The position numbers and the translations under genes are program-made. A stretch of DNA of 64,000 nt from Synaphobranchus kaupii (taxonomy: Eukaryota; Chordata; Actinopteri; Anguilliformes; Synaphobranchidae), in NCBI GenBank assembly GCA_029718625.1, contig CM056381.1, positions 277,768 to 341,767 of the forward strand. Direction: 5' to 3'. The notes under the pieces were generated by a model. It searched no databases, was not told the DNA's origin, and saw only the letters and a program-made list of their open reading frames with translations. Of this stretch, positions 59,730 to 64,000 are shown one piece after another (position 1 is the first letter of the stretch; every line of letters begins with the position of its first letter).

Positions 59730-61514
59730 TATAACTAAGAACCGTGTGGCATCTGCTAAATGTGCTTCCATTCGGAGATCAATGAAAAATAGAAAATGAA
59801 GTCAGGCAGGTGGTCTGTACACAGGCAATAACCAGCAGCCGTAGCTCATTAGCTGAACCCCTGCTTAAATCTCATGACACAGAGCTGACGGTGCCACCCG
59901 GGCAAGATGGCTGAGCTCAAAATAATAATTAAAAAAAACTTCTACTGTGAGGGCCGCCTCTTTGAAGGGGCTGGACCGTGGCTTTAGAACCAGAACCAGT
60001 ACATAGGCCTACAAGTCCCAAATGTGCTACTGCTGTTGTGCACCTGATGAATGCGTGGTCTATAAAATGTCAGCAGAGTTGCCTGTTAAAAAGGCCTCTG
60101 CTGAGTACATTAAATAAGTAATGAGGTTTGTGTGGAGAACACAGCAGGCAGTTGTACGGATATTGCATCGCAGTGCTCTTTAAAGTGTGTACCTGTACCA
60201 GGTGCATTCTCGTTCAGGGCTCAATAAAGTGTTCTCGCACGCTAAGACCACGGCAGGTTTCCAGTGTCAGCCAGACTTTGCGTTTTTATGAACATGGTAA
60301 ATATAGCTCATGAAAGCAGCGTCTGATTTTTCTACTCGCGGCAATTTTCCCTTATTTCCTTCCTGTTAGTCTCATCAGTCACGTGAATCGCAAGCTTTTT
60401 TCAAACGTAAGGTTATTAATGATTCAAACTCAAGGATTTTTCATTTTAGATGCCGGTTTAGATTTTTCATTTTAGATACCATGGTAGATGTCATTTCCTT
60501 CAGGCAACCTGCATCAAATCAGCTTGCCTGTTTATGTGGGCGTGGTGTCGGGTGCATCAGGAGAAACCCAGTTCCTTTGAACTTGCACACGTGCTCCGTT
60601 CCCTGTGATCCACAGGGTTGGTGATGTTGCCATGTTTAATCTGTCCGTCATCCGCCGTCTCTCGGCTTACGTTCCATGCCTACAGTCCCACACACACACA
60701 CACACACATGCCGACGCAGGCGCACAAAGACTGTGCATTATTAACAATAATCTAGTGACAAAGTGTTCCTGGCATCAGACGCACAATGAGAAGGAGGTTG
60801 GCTAATGAAGTTGCACCTCTGCTGGGTGATAGAGGCCTTCCGGCTCGTTAGCACGTTAGCACGTCCGCATGGGCAGGCGCTGGGTTTTTTTTTCGCCTCC
60901 TGTCAAAATGGTGTAAAAATGCGGGAAGCACGTGAGCGTTTGATTCCGCCACGACCGTTCAGCTAACAACATGAGTGAGGAGAGGATACTGCTGCTCCAG
61001 GCATAATTACGTCCCCAGTGAATCTACACTGGCCTGGATTCAAACATTGATCCTTATAAGATTACTTTATTCTTTATCTCTTACAATAAATATTTTATCT
61101 AACGTTTTTTTTTTCACTCTCGATTCAATGTCATTTTTGAAGTTGTTATAACGTTTTATTCAATTTTTTTCTGTGTTTACAAAGAGTGAAAACTCCATAT
61201 GTGCACAAAATTCTTTACTTTCAATTTACAGCCATCAGAAACAAACTCTTTTTATGGTTGAAAAACACAGCGCACTGACCACAAAAAAACTATTAAAGCA
61301 TTTAATCCCCAGAGAAGGCATGAATCAATTCTGTGTTTCTTGATTTCTGCACTTTTTATGAAGCGTTTATTTTAAGAAGTGATGTTGATGCCCATGCAGT
61401 GATCGTATGTTGAATGTTCATGCGAGTGGGTACTCATACACTTACAGCTCTTCTGTTTTTTTTGTTTTTCTCTTTCTTTCTCCTAGTATGATCTACTCTT
61501 TAGTAACTTCGTAA
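21103..61514 (+). CDS. cnih3: cornichon family AMPA receptor auxiliary protein 3 (six-exon gene)
   Basis: Coding exons are 21103-21180, 28480-28548, 41235-41282, 55860-55972, 58307-58450 and 61487-61514; joined they give 159 codons plus TAA, against about 160 residues in mammalian CNIH3. Cornichons are small four-helix membrane proteins of the ER/early secretory pathway that act as cargo receptors. CNIH2 and CNIH3 also stay bound to AMPA receptors and slow their gating. The family start FAAFCYML, the FDEL segment, PEYSIH, FLCAQEW and the CQKEAWCK...SFFYYLY end are all visible. The 16-residue segment absent from CNIH1 is present as its own exon. Choice of CNIH3 over CNIH2 rests on [28 protein letters not shown] and QKEAWCK; one position (IHGLF) looks CNIH2-like. 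No frameshift or internal stop is seen, so the gene looks functional. A teleost-specific cnih3 paralogue is possible. Confidence 0.93.
22889..23077. repeat. compound GT microsatellite
   Basis: Three or more TG blocks broken by short TTTCATATG and TTTTGTATTCATG spacers. Confidence 0.97.
23915..23970. repeat. (GT)n(GA)n microsatellite
   Basis: A GT run changes abruptly into a GA run. Confidence 0.97.
24739..24833. repeat. inverted repeat with 17-bp perfect arms
   Basis: AAGGTTGATGCTAGATT at 24739-24755 and its exact complement at 24817-24833 enclose 61 bp of GC-rich sequence. It could form a hairpin or be a small transposon relic. Confidence 0.85.
27032..27407 (-). mobile_element. tRNA-derived SINE, full length with target duplication
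   Basis: Read on the minus strand, the head (27407 downward) begins GGCGCCGCAGCAGTAAAAGC and contains a perfect B box GGTTCGAGCCC at 27337-27347. The distal end on the + strand is a T run, i.e. a poly-A tail on minus. An 18-bp direct repeat with one mismatch flanks it (27014-27031 and 27408-27425, TACCAATC.AATGTTGTT). It is non-coding. Confidence 0.85.
27700..28129. repeat. GTAC-rich decamer array, about 43 copies
   Basis: Variants of TACTGTACGC and TACGGTACGC repeat every 10 bp. Few stop codons arise, so all + frames look open (Arg-Tyr-Cys-Thr-Leu periodicity), but this is an artefact. The array ends about 350 bp before cnih3 exon 2. Confidence 0.95.
28309..28478. repeat. CT microsatellite forming the exon 2 acceptor tract
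   Basis: CT runs at 28309-28326 and 28391-28477. The second runs directly into the CAG of the acceptor and has no adenosine between 28386 and 28477. Confidence 0.97.
28480..28548 (+). CDS. cnih3: cnih3 coding exon 2
   Basis: Encodes 23 residues ([17 protein letters not shown] and on to NPLHA), phase 0 at both ends, with donor GTTAGT at 28549. This is the cytosolic stretch after helix 1 that contains the family's FDEL and PIDQ motifs. The acceptor AG (28478-28479) is the end of a long CT microsatellite (28391-28477), an unusual arrangement described under findings. Confidence 0.92.
29418..29687. mobile_element. CTATAG-rich MITE, copy 1
   Basis: Ends CCCTAACAAAAATGAACTAT and its reverse complement, about 23 bp of terminal inverted repeat. 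The interior is AT-rich with many CTATAG palindromes. It is the inverse-orientation partner of 38908-39188. Confidence 0.9.
29690..30480 (+). pseudogene. possible decayed DNA-transposon fragment
   Basis: Around 30126-30300 an acidic, interrupted reading frame ([13 protein letters not shown] stop, then [14 protein letters not shown]) resembles the acidic N-terminal region seen in piggyBac-type transposases, and a TTAACCCTTTAACACTAG start lies at 29339. No catalytic domain was found and the ends do not pair, so this is only a suggestion. A 12-bp-stem hairpin (30064-30092) lies within it. Confidence 0.25.
30489..30668. repeat. dispersed repeat, copy 1 (shared with intron 5)
   Basis: AACCCCTTAAGGTGTGAGGT, then ATTCTAATGCTGATGT, AACAATCACTGCTG and ATGGAGTTCTAGAACAC, matching 58525-58705 in the same order with small indels. 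Confidence 0.75.
30712..30734. repeat. CT microsatellite
   Basis: Short perfect CT run followed by ACCCCCCTCCC. Confidence 0.95.
31738..33376. repeat. 45-bp minisatellite, about 36 copies
   Basis: Unit TATGGGTCTGCAGCACTAGT followed by CTAACGTTGTGTAGAGCAGC and GTCCC (45 bp). Copies differ mainly at CTAAC/CTAAT and AGAGCAG/AGTGCAG. The unit length is a multiple of three and lacks stops in one frame of each strand, giving artefactual frames of 595 (+) and 521 (-) codons. Confidence 0.97.
33377..34174. other. spacer between the two minisatellites
   Basis: About 0.8 kb of single-copy-looking sequence with a C-rich patch (33527-33560). Nothing recognised. Confidence 0.5.
34175..36866. repeat. 40-bp minisatellite, about 67 copies
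   Basis: Unit of the type GCATCAACCAGACCCATAAC followed by CACAGTAACAAGGTCACACT. A second variant class (GTATCAAACAGACCCATTAC, TACAGTAACAATATCACACT) alternates with it in blocks, giving a higher-order pattern. The last copies are degenerate. Confidence 0.97.
36870..38030. other. intron 2 sequence without recognised element
   Basis: Non-coding DNA between the 40-bp array and the next MITE, with AT-rich runs. Confidence 0.5.
38033..38121. mobile_element. palindromic MITE (AAAATGT..CCAGTGTTAA ends), copy 2
   Basis: Left end AAAATGTGTCCAGTGTTAAA and right end GATTTAACACTGAACATTTT are inverted repeats, with CAACTC/GAGTTG further in. Confidence 0.8.
38524..38612. repeat. short tandem duplication
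   Basis: GATTTGTGCGGTCGTTGTGT plus TGGAGAGTTGC occurs twice in a row (about 38542 and 38574). Confidence 0.85.
38775..39370 (+). pseudogene. LINE 3' end, interrupted by a MITE
   Basis: A frame near 38810-38906 reads [20 protein letters not shown] and [12 protein letters not shown], which resembles the C-terminal WNxLP...FK segment of L2/Rex-type LINE ORF2 proteins. The region after the MITE ends with CTTGGCCTGGACACCCTTGT and ATCTCAATGGGACT, a fish LINE-tail pattern. The reverse transcriptase domain itself is absent (5' truncation). Confidence 0.7.
38908..39188. mobile_element. CTATAG-rich MITE, copy 2, inside a LINE remnant
   Basis: Ends CCCTAACAAAAATGAACTAT and ATAGTTCATTTGTGTTAGGG. Its first 50 bp match the reverse complement of the last 50 bp of the copy at 29418-29687, so the two lie in opposite orientation. 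Confidence 0.9.
39371..40505. other. intron 2 sequence without recognised element
   Basis: Non-coding, with a G run at about 39580-39595. Confidence 0.5.
40509..40724. mobile_element. inverted-repeat element with triplicated left end
   Basis: Three direct copies of ACACTTGTGAACTCTGACAC plus ACACCTTTATTGTG (about 35 bp each, 40510-40613) are followed by an inverted copy at 40689-40723 (CACAATAAAGGTGTGTGTCA...). The interior includes GAGAACGAAACGTTG, seen in other fish repeats. Confidence 0.75.
40887..40981. mobile_element. palindromic MITE (AAAATGTCCAGTGTTAA ends), copy 3
   Basis: AAATGTCCAGTGTTAATTTA at the left and GATCTAACACTGAACATTTT at the right, same family as 38033 and 17002. Confidence 0.8.
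41235..41282 (+). CDS. cnih3: cnih3 coding exon 3 (CNIH2/3-specific segment)
   Basis: Encodes exactly 16 residues, [16 protein letters not shown], phase 0 at both ends. The acceptor is a pyrimidine-rich run ending TTCCAG and the donor is GTAACT at 41283. In the family this segment is present in CNIH2 and CNIH3 and absent from CNIH1 and CNIH4; it is linked to AMPA receptor modulation. Because the exon is 48 bp and symmetric, skipping it would leave the reading frame intact. Confidence 0.93.
41779..42073. repeat. CT-rich microsatellite tract
   Basis: CT repeats with GTCT and ATCC variants, broken at 41835-41865 by AAATTCAAATTCAAAATGCT. That is the same association of CT tract and AAATTCAAA motif as at 7.37 kb. 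Confidence 0.95.
42074..44575. other. intron 3 sequence without recognised gene
   Basis: Includes a region at 43765-43880 with repeated TCTCGTGATCACGAGA-type palindromes and GTCGAGATCACA, a pattern seen in fish repetitive DNA. Otherwise nothing recognised. Confidence 0.5.
44580..44950 (-). mobile_element. 5S rRNA-derived SINE (SINE3-like)
   Basis: On the minus strand the head (about 44945 down to 44853) resembles 5S rRNA: + strand CCATACCACCATG is in complement, and AGCTAAGCAGATGTGGGTG, TTAGTACTTGGATGGGAGAC and CTCCTGGGAA match the 5S internal promoter region and helix in order. The body follows, then a GGTGCTATATAAATGCAAGG tail at 44590-44615. It is diverged and non-coding. Confidence 0.8.
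44951..46350. other. intron 3 sequence with GC-rich patch
   Basis: 45260-45560 is GC- and CpG-rich and carries GAGCCAATCAG, an NF-Y-type CCAAT box at 45321-45331. No coding exon was recognised; the rest is AT-rich. Confidence 0.4.
46352..46455 (+). repeat. LINE 3' tail fragment
   Basis: CTGCTGGTCAGGTCTTCCTT, ATCTCAGTGGGATTTGCCTG and GTTAAATAAAGGTTGAATAG match the generic 3' tail of fish L2-type LINEs, also seen at 39.33 kb. Confidence 0.6.
46471..46919. repeat. 41-bp minisatellite, about 11 copies
   Basis: Unit GGGTTTGGATTTTAGACCCA followed by TTAGATTACCAGTTCACCATC. The last two units lack ATTAGATTAC. It starts within 20 bp of the LINE tail. Confidence 0.95.
46920..51240. other. intron 3 sequence without recognised gene
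   Basis: Contains a poly-C block at about 47718-47760 next to a CpG-rich patch (47480-47700). The remainder is AT-rich with no coding signal on either strand. Confidence 0.5.
51282..51345 (-). repeat. SINE tail fragment
   Basis: CATTTAGCAGATGCTTTTAG and AACGACTTACAG on + are the complement of the SINE tail AGTCGCTCTGGATAAGAGCA seen at 52340. Confidence 0.65.
51798..51805. promoter_or_regulatory. full consensus CRE (TGACGTCA) in CpG-rich patch
   Basis: Palindromic TGACGTCA is followed 10 bp later by GCGCGGCGGCGCGGCGGCGC. This is a classic CREB/ATF site sequence; use as an intronic regulatory element is inference. Confidence 0.45.
52019..52037. repeat. poly-C run (19 bases)
   Basis: Uninterrupted C run. 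Confidence 0.95.
52155..52382 (+). mobile_element. tRNA-derived SINE, near full length
   Basis: The head has an A-box-like TAGTATAACGG and a perfect B box GGTTCGATTCC at 52210-52220. The body (TACCCTTGAGCTAAAGGTAC, CAGCTGTATAAATGGATAA) and the L2-type tail AGTCGCTCTGGATAAGAGCA, CTGCTAAATGCCTGTAATG follow in order. A tRNA gene is excluded because the cloverleaf does not close. Confidence 0.88.
52383..53330. other. intron 3 sequence without recognised gene
   Basis: Non-coding; a short GT run lies at 53078-53108. Confidence 0.5.
53348..53460 (-). repeat. truncated SINE
   Basis: CTCAGGTTAAGTGCTTTGTT, CAGGGGTGCAACACCAGCGC and TTTACACTGCTGCC match the minus strand of tRNA-derived SINEs of the 52155 type. 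It is joined directly to the LINE fragment at 53462. Confidence 0.6.
53462..53700 (+). repeat. non-LTR retrotransposon 3' fragment with GGAT tail
   Basis: GTGCGGAGTTTGCATGTTCT, GCGTGGGTTTCCTCCCAGAG, CTGCGATGGATTGGCGACCT and ATGCATGCTGGGATAAGCGG, ending in GGTGGATGGATGGATT. This is a very common fish LINE 3' end (RTE/Rex-like by memory; the clade is not certain). Confidence 0.7.
54495..54680 (-). repeat. diverged SINE, minus strand
   Basis: TTAGGTATTTAGTAGATTCT, CCAGAGCGATTCACATCTTA, GAATTGAACCTTAAAG and TTTACACTGCTGCCC follow the reverse order of the 52155 SINE. The B box is damaged. Confidence 0.65.
55010..55090 (+). repeat. degraded SINE interior
   Basis: CAGTACTTAACCCGAATCTC and CTCAGTACATATGCAGGTGT resemble the central part of the 52155 SINE. 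Head and tail were not recognised. Confidence 0.4.
55423..55799. mobile_element. piggyBac-type MITE with TTAA target duplication
   Basis: TTAA at 55419-55422 and 55800-55803 flank ends CCCTCATATTATGT and ACATAATGTGAGGG, which are inverted repeats. TTAA targeting and CCCT...AGGG ends identify the piggyBac superfamily. No transposase is encoded. It lies 60 bp before cnih3 exon 4. Confidence 0.88.
55860..55972 (+). CDS. cnih3: cnih3 coding exon 4
   Basis: 113 bp; encodes [20 protein letters not shown], then [17 protein letters not shown], plus two bases of an arginine codon completed in exon 5. It covers two hydrophobic segments. The acceptor is a good pyrimidine tract ending CTTCCAG and the donor is GTAGGG. 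A piggyBac-type MITE ends 60 bp upstream of this exon. Confidence 0.93.
56682..56722. repeat. poly-C block
   Basis: C-rich block with one long C run ending CCTCCCCCACG. Confidence 0.9.
56757..56960. repeat. purine-rich GA tract
   Basis: About 200 bp of imperfect GAGA/GGGA repeats. It is a strand-asymmetric purine tract and non-coding. Confidence 0.85.
57058..57232. mobile_element. Harbinger-type MITE with TTA target duplication
   Basis: Ends GGGCCTGATTTACTGAGGCC and its near reverse complement GGTCTCAGCAAATCAGGCCC, flanked by TTA (57055-57057, 57233-57235). A longer palindrome extends inward through TTTAGCGGGTGCAAAACC. The 3-bp TTA duplication and end type fit PIF/Harbinger. Confidence 0.87.
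57821..57841. repeat. poly-G run (21 bases)
   Basis: Uninterrupted G run in CpG-rich intron 4 sequence. Confidence 0.93.
58139..58200 (-). repeat. SINE tail fragment
   Basis: CTATTTAGCAGACACTCGTA and CAGAGCGACTTACAAAGCAT on + match the reverse complement of the SINE tail at 52340. It lies about 107 bp before exon 5. Confidence 0.65.
58307..58450 (+). CDS. cnih3: cnih3 coding exon 5
   Basis: 144 bp; the first base completes an arginine codon, then 47 codons run from [15 protein letters not shown] through [20 protein letters not shown] to LY, and the last two bases (TG) begin a cysteine codon completed in exon 6. It carries the extracellular/luminal loop and the final membrane helix with the family signature QKEAWCK. 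The donor is GTGCGT. Confidence 0.93.
58525..58705. repeat. dispersed repeat, copy 2 (shared with intron 2)
   Basis: AACCCTTTAAGGTGAAAGGT, ATTCTAATGCTGATGTCACA and GATGGAGTTCTAGAACACTG align with 30489-30668. It begins about 75 bp after cnih3 exon 5. Confidence 0.75.
59297..59445. repeat. poly-C blocks with duplicated 28-bp spacer
   Basis: Three long C runs; ACGGACCCCACAGAACCCAC with AAACC occurs twice between them. Confidence 0.9.
59688..59726. repeat. CA microsatellite
   Basis: Perfect CA repeat. Confidence 0.96.
61487..61514 (+). CDS. cnih3: cnih3 coding exon 6 (terminal)
   Basis: The acceptor follows a T/C-rich run ending CTCCTAG. The first base completes TGT (Cys), then eight codons MIYSLVTS and TAA. 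This matches the CMIYTLVSS end of CNIH3 in the family apart from two conservative changes. It is too short to be found by ORF length and was placed by phase and homology. Confidence 0.92.
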
Positions 61515-63170
61515 CATGTAGCGTCTACGTCAGAACTCTCAGCGTTTAGAGCCCTCCCCGGGATGTTTGCTAAACTCAAGTCGGGTTTTGCACTTGGATT
61601 CTGGAGAACCAATTTGGAGCAAACAAGCACTTTCAGGCAGCAAGCAATTGTCACCCGGAGGGTCGGAGGTCGGAGGTCGGGGCGGAGGTCGGGGCGGGGG
61701 TGAGGGGGGTTTGGCAGCCTGGAGAGGGAGCAGTTTTACAGTGGGTCTTGTCTTCTCAATGTATGTAAAAGAAAAATGTCATTGTTTACAGTTCTAGGTC
61801 AAAGACACAGTCATGTACGTGCGTCAGAGCGACTAGCTACGTCCGTCCGTCTGTCTCTCCTAGGCCAACGTTTGTAAAGTTTAGCAACCCCCGCGCTGTT
61901 CAGGAGCCAAGCGTTTGTTGCAACTGTAGTTTTTGCACGGTTTTCGTCTCAGGCACAGCAAAGTACACTCATTTGGATGTAGCACCCTGAAGTCTCCTCT
62001 CACTTACTATTGCTAGTTTTAATTGGTGTCGTGCAAAAATATATGAACGGGAAATAGAGACGGGGCCGAGATAGCAAACAGGGTCGTCGAATGTTGCATT
62101 TTTATCCAACGCATAACTGGCCTGTATGTTTATACACACTAGAAATGTGAACAGCTTTTGTGATATGTGCATTTGTGTATTCTTTTTTTAATTTTTTTTA
62201 TTGAAATGTCATCTATGAAGCATTACTGTATTGATATGGAAGCTGTGTGATAATATCTTGTTATTGTGCTGTTATTCGGTGACTAAATTAATTTTAAAAG
62301 TACTCAATAGATACAAACTGCAATTATAAAGCTTCTTAGGGAAATATACTCCTGTAGCCTAATTCTATAAACTTTTGAAGTATCACAAATATACAAATGG
62401 TTGCTATGCCTTTGCACAATAGTTACTATTATTTTGCACAATATTTTCAATATTGCTTTTAATACAATATTTGTATACACAGATAGAGTGGAGGTCTTCC
62501 AGTACACCCAAAAATGCAAGTCGCCATTTTATTTAATGATGGATATGACAAAATGACCCGCATAAGTTCCACGTCGTTATCTTGGAACACCGACCAAATT
62601 TATAATTATTTATTAATTTAGTTATCTGTATTTATTTCTGTGGTTATTGTTGCCTACTTACCTACAACTGCAGGCAGTTTCTGTTATAGGCTGCAAGTGT
62701 TAATAGAAAAGTAAAACTTTTTAGTAACTTATCTAAAGTATTGAATCATTTAAAACTACTTTAAAATCAGATGTGTTTTTGTAAATGTTTTCCAGCGGTT
62801 CTGAGAAGAGGCACAAGCAGAAATGGAAAAACAAAGCTTTCGTTTTTTTATTCTTTCCCCATCACTGTTTTACAATCAGAGTTGTTGCCAAAAACCCTGT
62901 CTGAAAACAAGTTTCTCAAATTGGCAAAGCATGCAACACAATGACATTTATTTTTATTTTTTTAGGTTCTTTCATATGATCCTGTGTACTTGCATAGTTT
63001 CAGATTTCTGTTGCCTCAGATTTGTTCCTCTGACTTTTACAGGGGAAGACAACAAAAAAGCAGCTCACTGTTGTTTGATCTTGTTTAGACATTTTATATC
63101 TTTACCGTGTGTATGTATCCACCCATGATTAATTTAGATATTATTGAATAAAGTATTGATTATTTTAAAA
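61515..63170 (+). other. cnih3: probable cnih3 3' UTR
   Basis: From the stop codon to just past the first canonical AATAAA. The sequence becomes AT-rich after about 61970 and contains overlapping ATTTA-type motifs around 62606-62640, which could act as AU-rich stability elements. A G-rich GGTCGGAGGTC tandem stretch lies at about 61663-61705. No other gene was recognised here. The exact cleavage site is inferred. Confidence 0.6.
63147..63152 (+). terminator. polyadenylation signal AATAAA
   Basis: Canonical hexamer about 1.63 kb after the cnih3 stop codon, followed by a T-rich segment. No earlier AATAAA was seen in the 3' flank. Confidence 0.6.
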
Positions 63171-63323
63171 GCTTCACCCTGGGCAATCTTTTTCAGCTTT
63201 TCATTACAGGTCTGTTAATGCTGTTCTGGTTCAGTGAATCCAAGGCTGAATTCTACAGTGGTTACAGTGGTGAAACCTGCTATGAAAACTTAGTTATCTG
63301 CTTTGTGCCAAAGATAAACAGTG
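63171..63323. other. 3' flank before hAT-type MITE
   Basis: Short non-coding stretch after the polyadenylation region; nothing recognised. Confidence 0.4.
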
Positions 63324-63331
63324 GCCTAGAT

Positions 63332-63535
63332 CAGCAGTGTCAAACTCGTTCCATTGAGGGCCGAGTGTATGCAAGTTTTTGTTCTAACCATGCTCTACAC
63401 CAGCTGATTCCACTAATTAGTTCACCTCCTTGGTTGAAGAGCTGAGCTAATTAGTGAAATCAGCTGGTGTAGGGCACAGTTGGAACAAAAACCTGCATAC
63501 ACTCGGCCCTCGATGGAATGAGTTTGACATCCCTG
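63332..63535. mobile_element. hAT-type MITE with 8-bp target duplication
   Basis: GCCTAGAT flanks both sides (63324-63331 and 63536-63543). Ends CAGCAGTGTCAAACTCGTTC and its near complement GAGTTTGACATCCCTG extend into an inverted repeat of more than 40 bp through GGGCCGAGTGTATGCA. An 8-bp duplication with CAG..GTGTCAAAC ends is typical of hAT elements. Confidence 0.9.
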
Positions 63536-63543
63536 GCCTAGAT

Positions 63544-64000
63544 TCAATAAACATTTACCCTTAGCTTCAACAATTAAAAGCAACATTTAATTGTTATTTT
63601 TTTCACTTGCCACTCACCAAACAGAGTTTGTGAAGAAAAAGTGTAAGGCTTGTGTTTACTTGCAACTCAAAGTTAATGAAAAATGTTGATGTCCTTATTT
63701 GAAAACTTCAGCTCAAATCACCAGACAGCATGAGAATTCCTGTACTGTCTCTTCAGCTATATAGGGAATGACAGCACACATCTGCTATCTGCAAATCACA
63801 GGTGACCTTACTTCAGCTCCTGATAGTTTCCCTATTCATGTTTACGAAATTACCTAAAATTAATAAACAAAAATGTTATTAAACTACATGATTTAAATAC
63901 TACAATCATATAGTGTACTTCCAATGCTTAAATGTGCACGTCTATATAAGGATATGTAAGCAATCCATTAGGCCAGCCCATGGATTCTCTCAAACGCAGC
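63544..64000. other. 3' flank without recognised feature
   Basis: AT-rich non-coding sequence to the end of the window. Confidence 0.45.

Larger units (their letters stand above)
58451..61486 (+). other. cnih3: cnih3 intron 5
   Basis: 3.0 kb, starting GTGCGT. It begins with a dispersed repeat also found in intron 2 (58525-58705), then AT-rich DNA, homopolymer-C blocks with a duplicated spacer (59297-59445), a CA repeat (59688-59726) and otherwise unremarkable sequence up to the acceptor. Confidence 0.85.

Overview
The window is genomic DNA from a ray-finned fish, very probably a teleost. The evidence is a split vertebrate-type gene with GT-AG introns of several kilobases, AATAAA signals, tRNA- and 5S-derived SINEs of fish type, many short inverted-repeat DNA transposons, solo LTRs, and abundant CA/GT and CT microsatellites. 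The species cannot be fixed from the sequence.

Only one protein gene can be supported. It is a complete cornichon-family gene, best matched to cnih3 (auxiliary subunit and ER-export factor of AMPA-type glutamate receptors). It has six coding exons on the + strand: 21103-21180, 28480-28548, 41235-41282, 55860-55972, 58307-58450 and 61487-61514. Every junction obeys GT-AG and the phases join into one open 159-codon frame. The 3' UTR probably runs to about 63170, with a polyadenylation signal at 63147-63152. The gene covers about 40 kb, of which 480 bp (including the stop) is coding.

Layout. 1-20500: gene-free upstream flank with microsatellites, a 51-bp minisatellite (8.5 kb), two solo LTRs (10870-12053, 12877-14422, each with a 5-bp target duplication) and several MITEs. 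20500-21102: probable promoter/5' UTR with upstream ORFs. Intron 1 (7.3 kb): GT repeats, a full-length SINE with target duplication, and a GTAC-rich decamer array next to a CT tract that serves as the exon 2 acceptor. Intron 2 (12.7 kb): MITEs, a 45-bp minisatellite (1.6 kb), a 40-bp minisatellite (2.7 kb) and a LINE tail. Intron 3 (14.6 kb): CT tract, 5S-derived SINE, CpG-rich patches, a 41-bp minisatellite, SINE and LINE pieces, and a piggyBac-type MITE ending 60 bp before exon 4. Intron 4 (2.3 kb): purine tract, a Harbinger-type MITE and a G run. Intron 5 (3.0 kb): homopolymer-C blocks and CA repeats. 61515-64000: 3' UTR, then a hAT-type MITE with an 8-bp target duplication.

No new multi-gene system is present. 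The most notable points are the exon 2 splice acceptor built from a microsatellite (no adenosine for 92 nt upstream of its AG), nested transposon insertions, a clean 48-bp cassette exon carrying the CNIH2/3-specific segment, and two large adjacent minisatellites in one intron.
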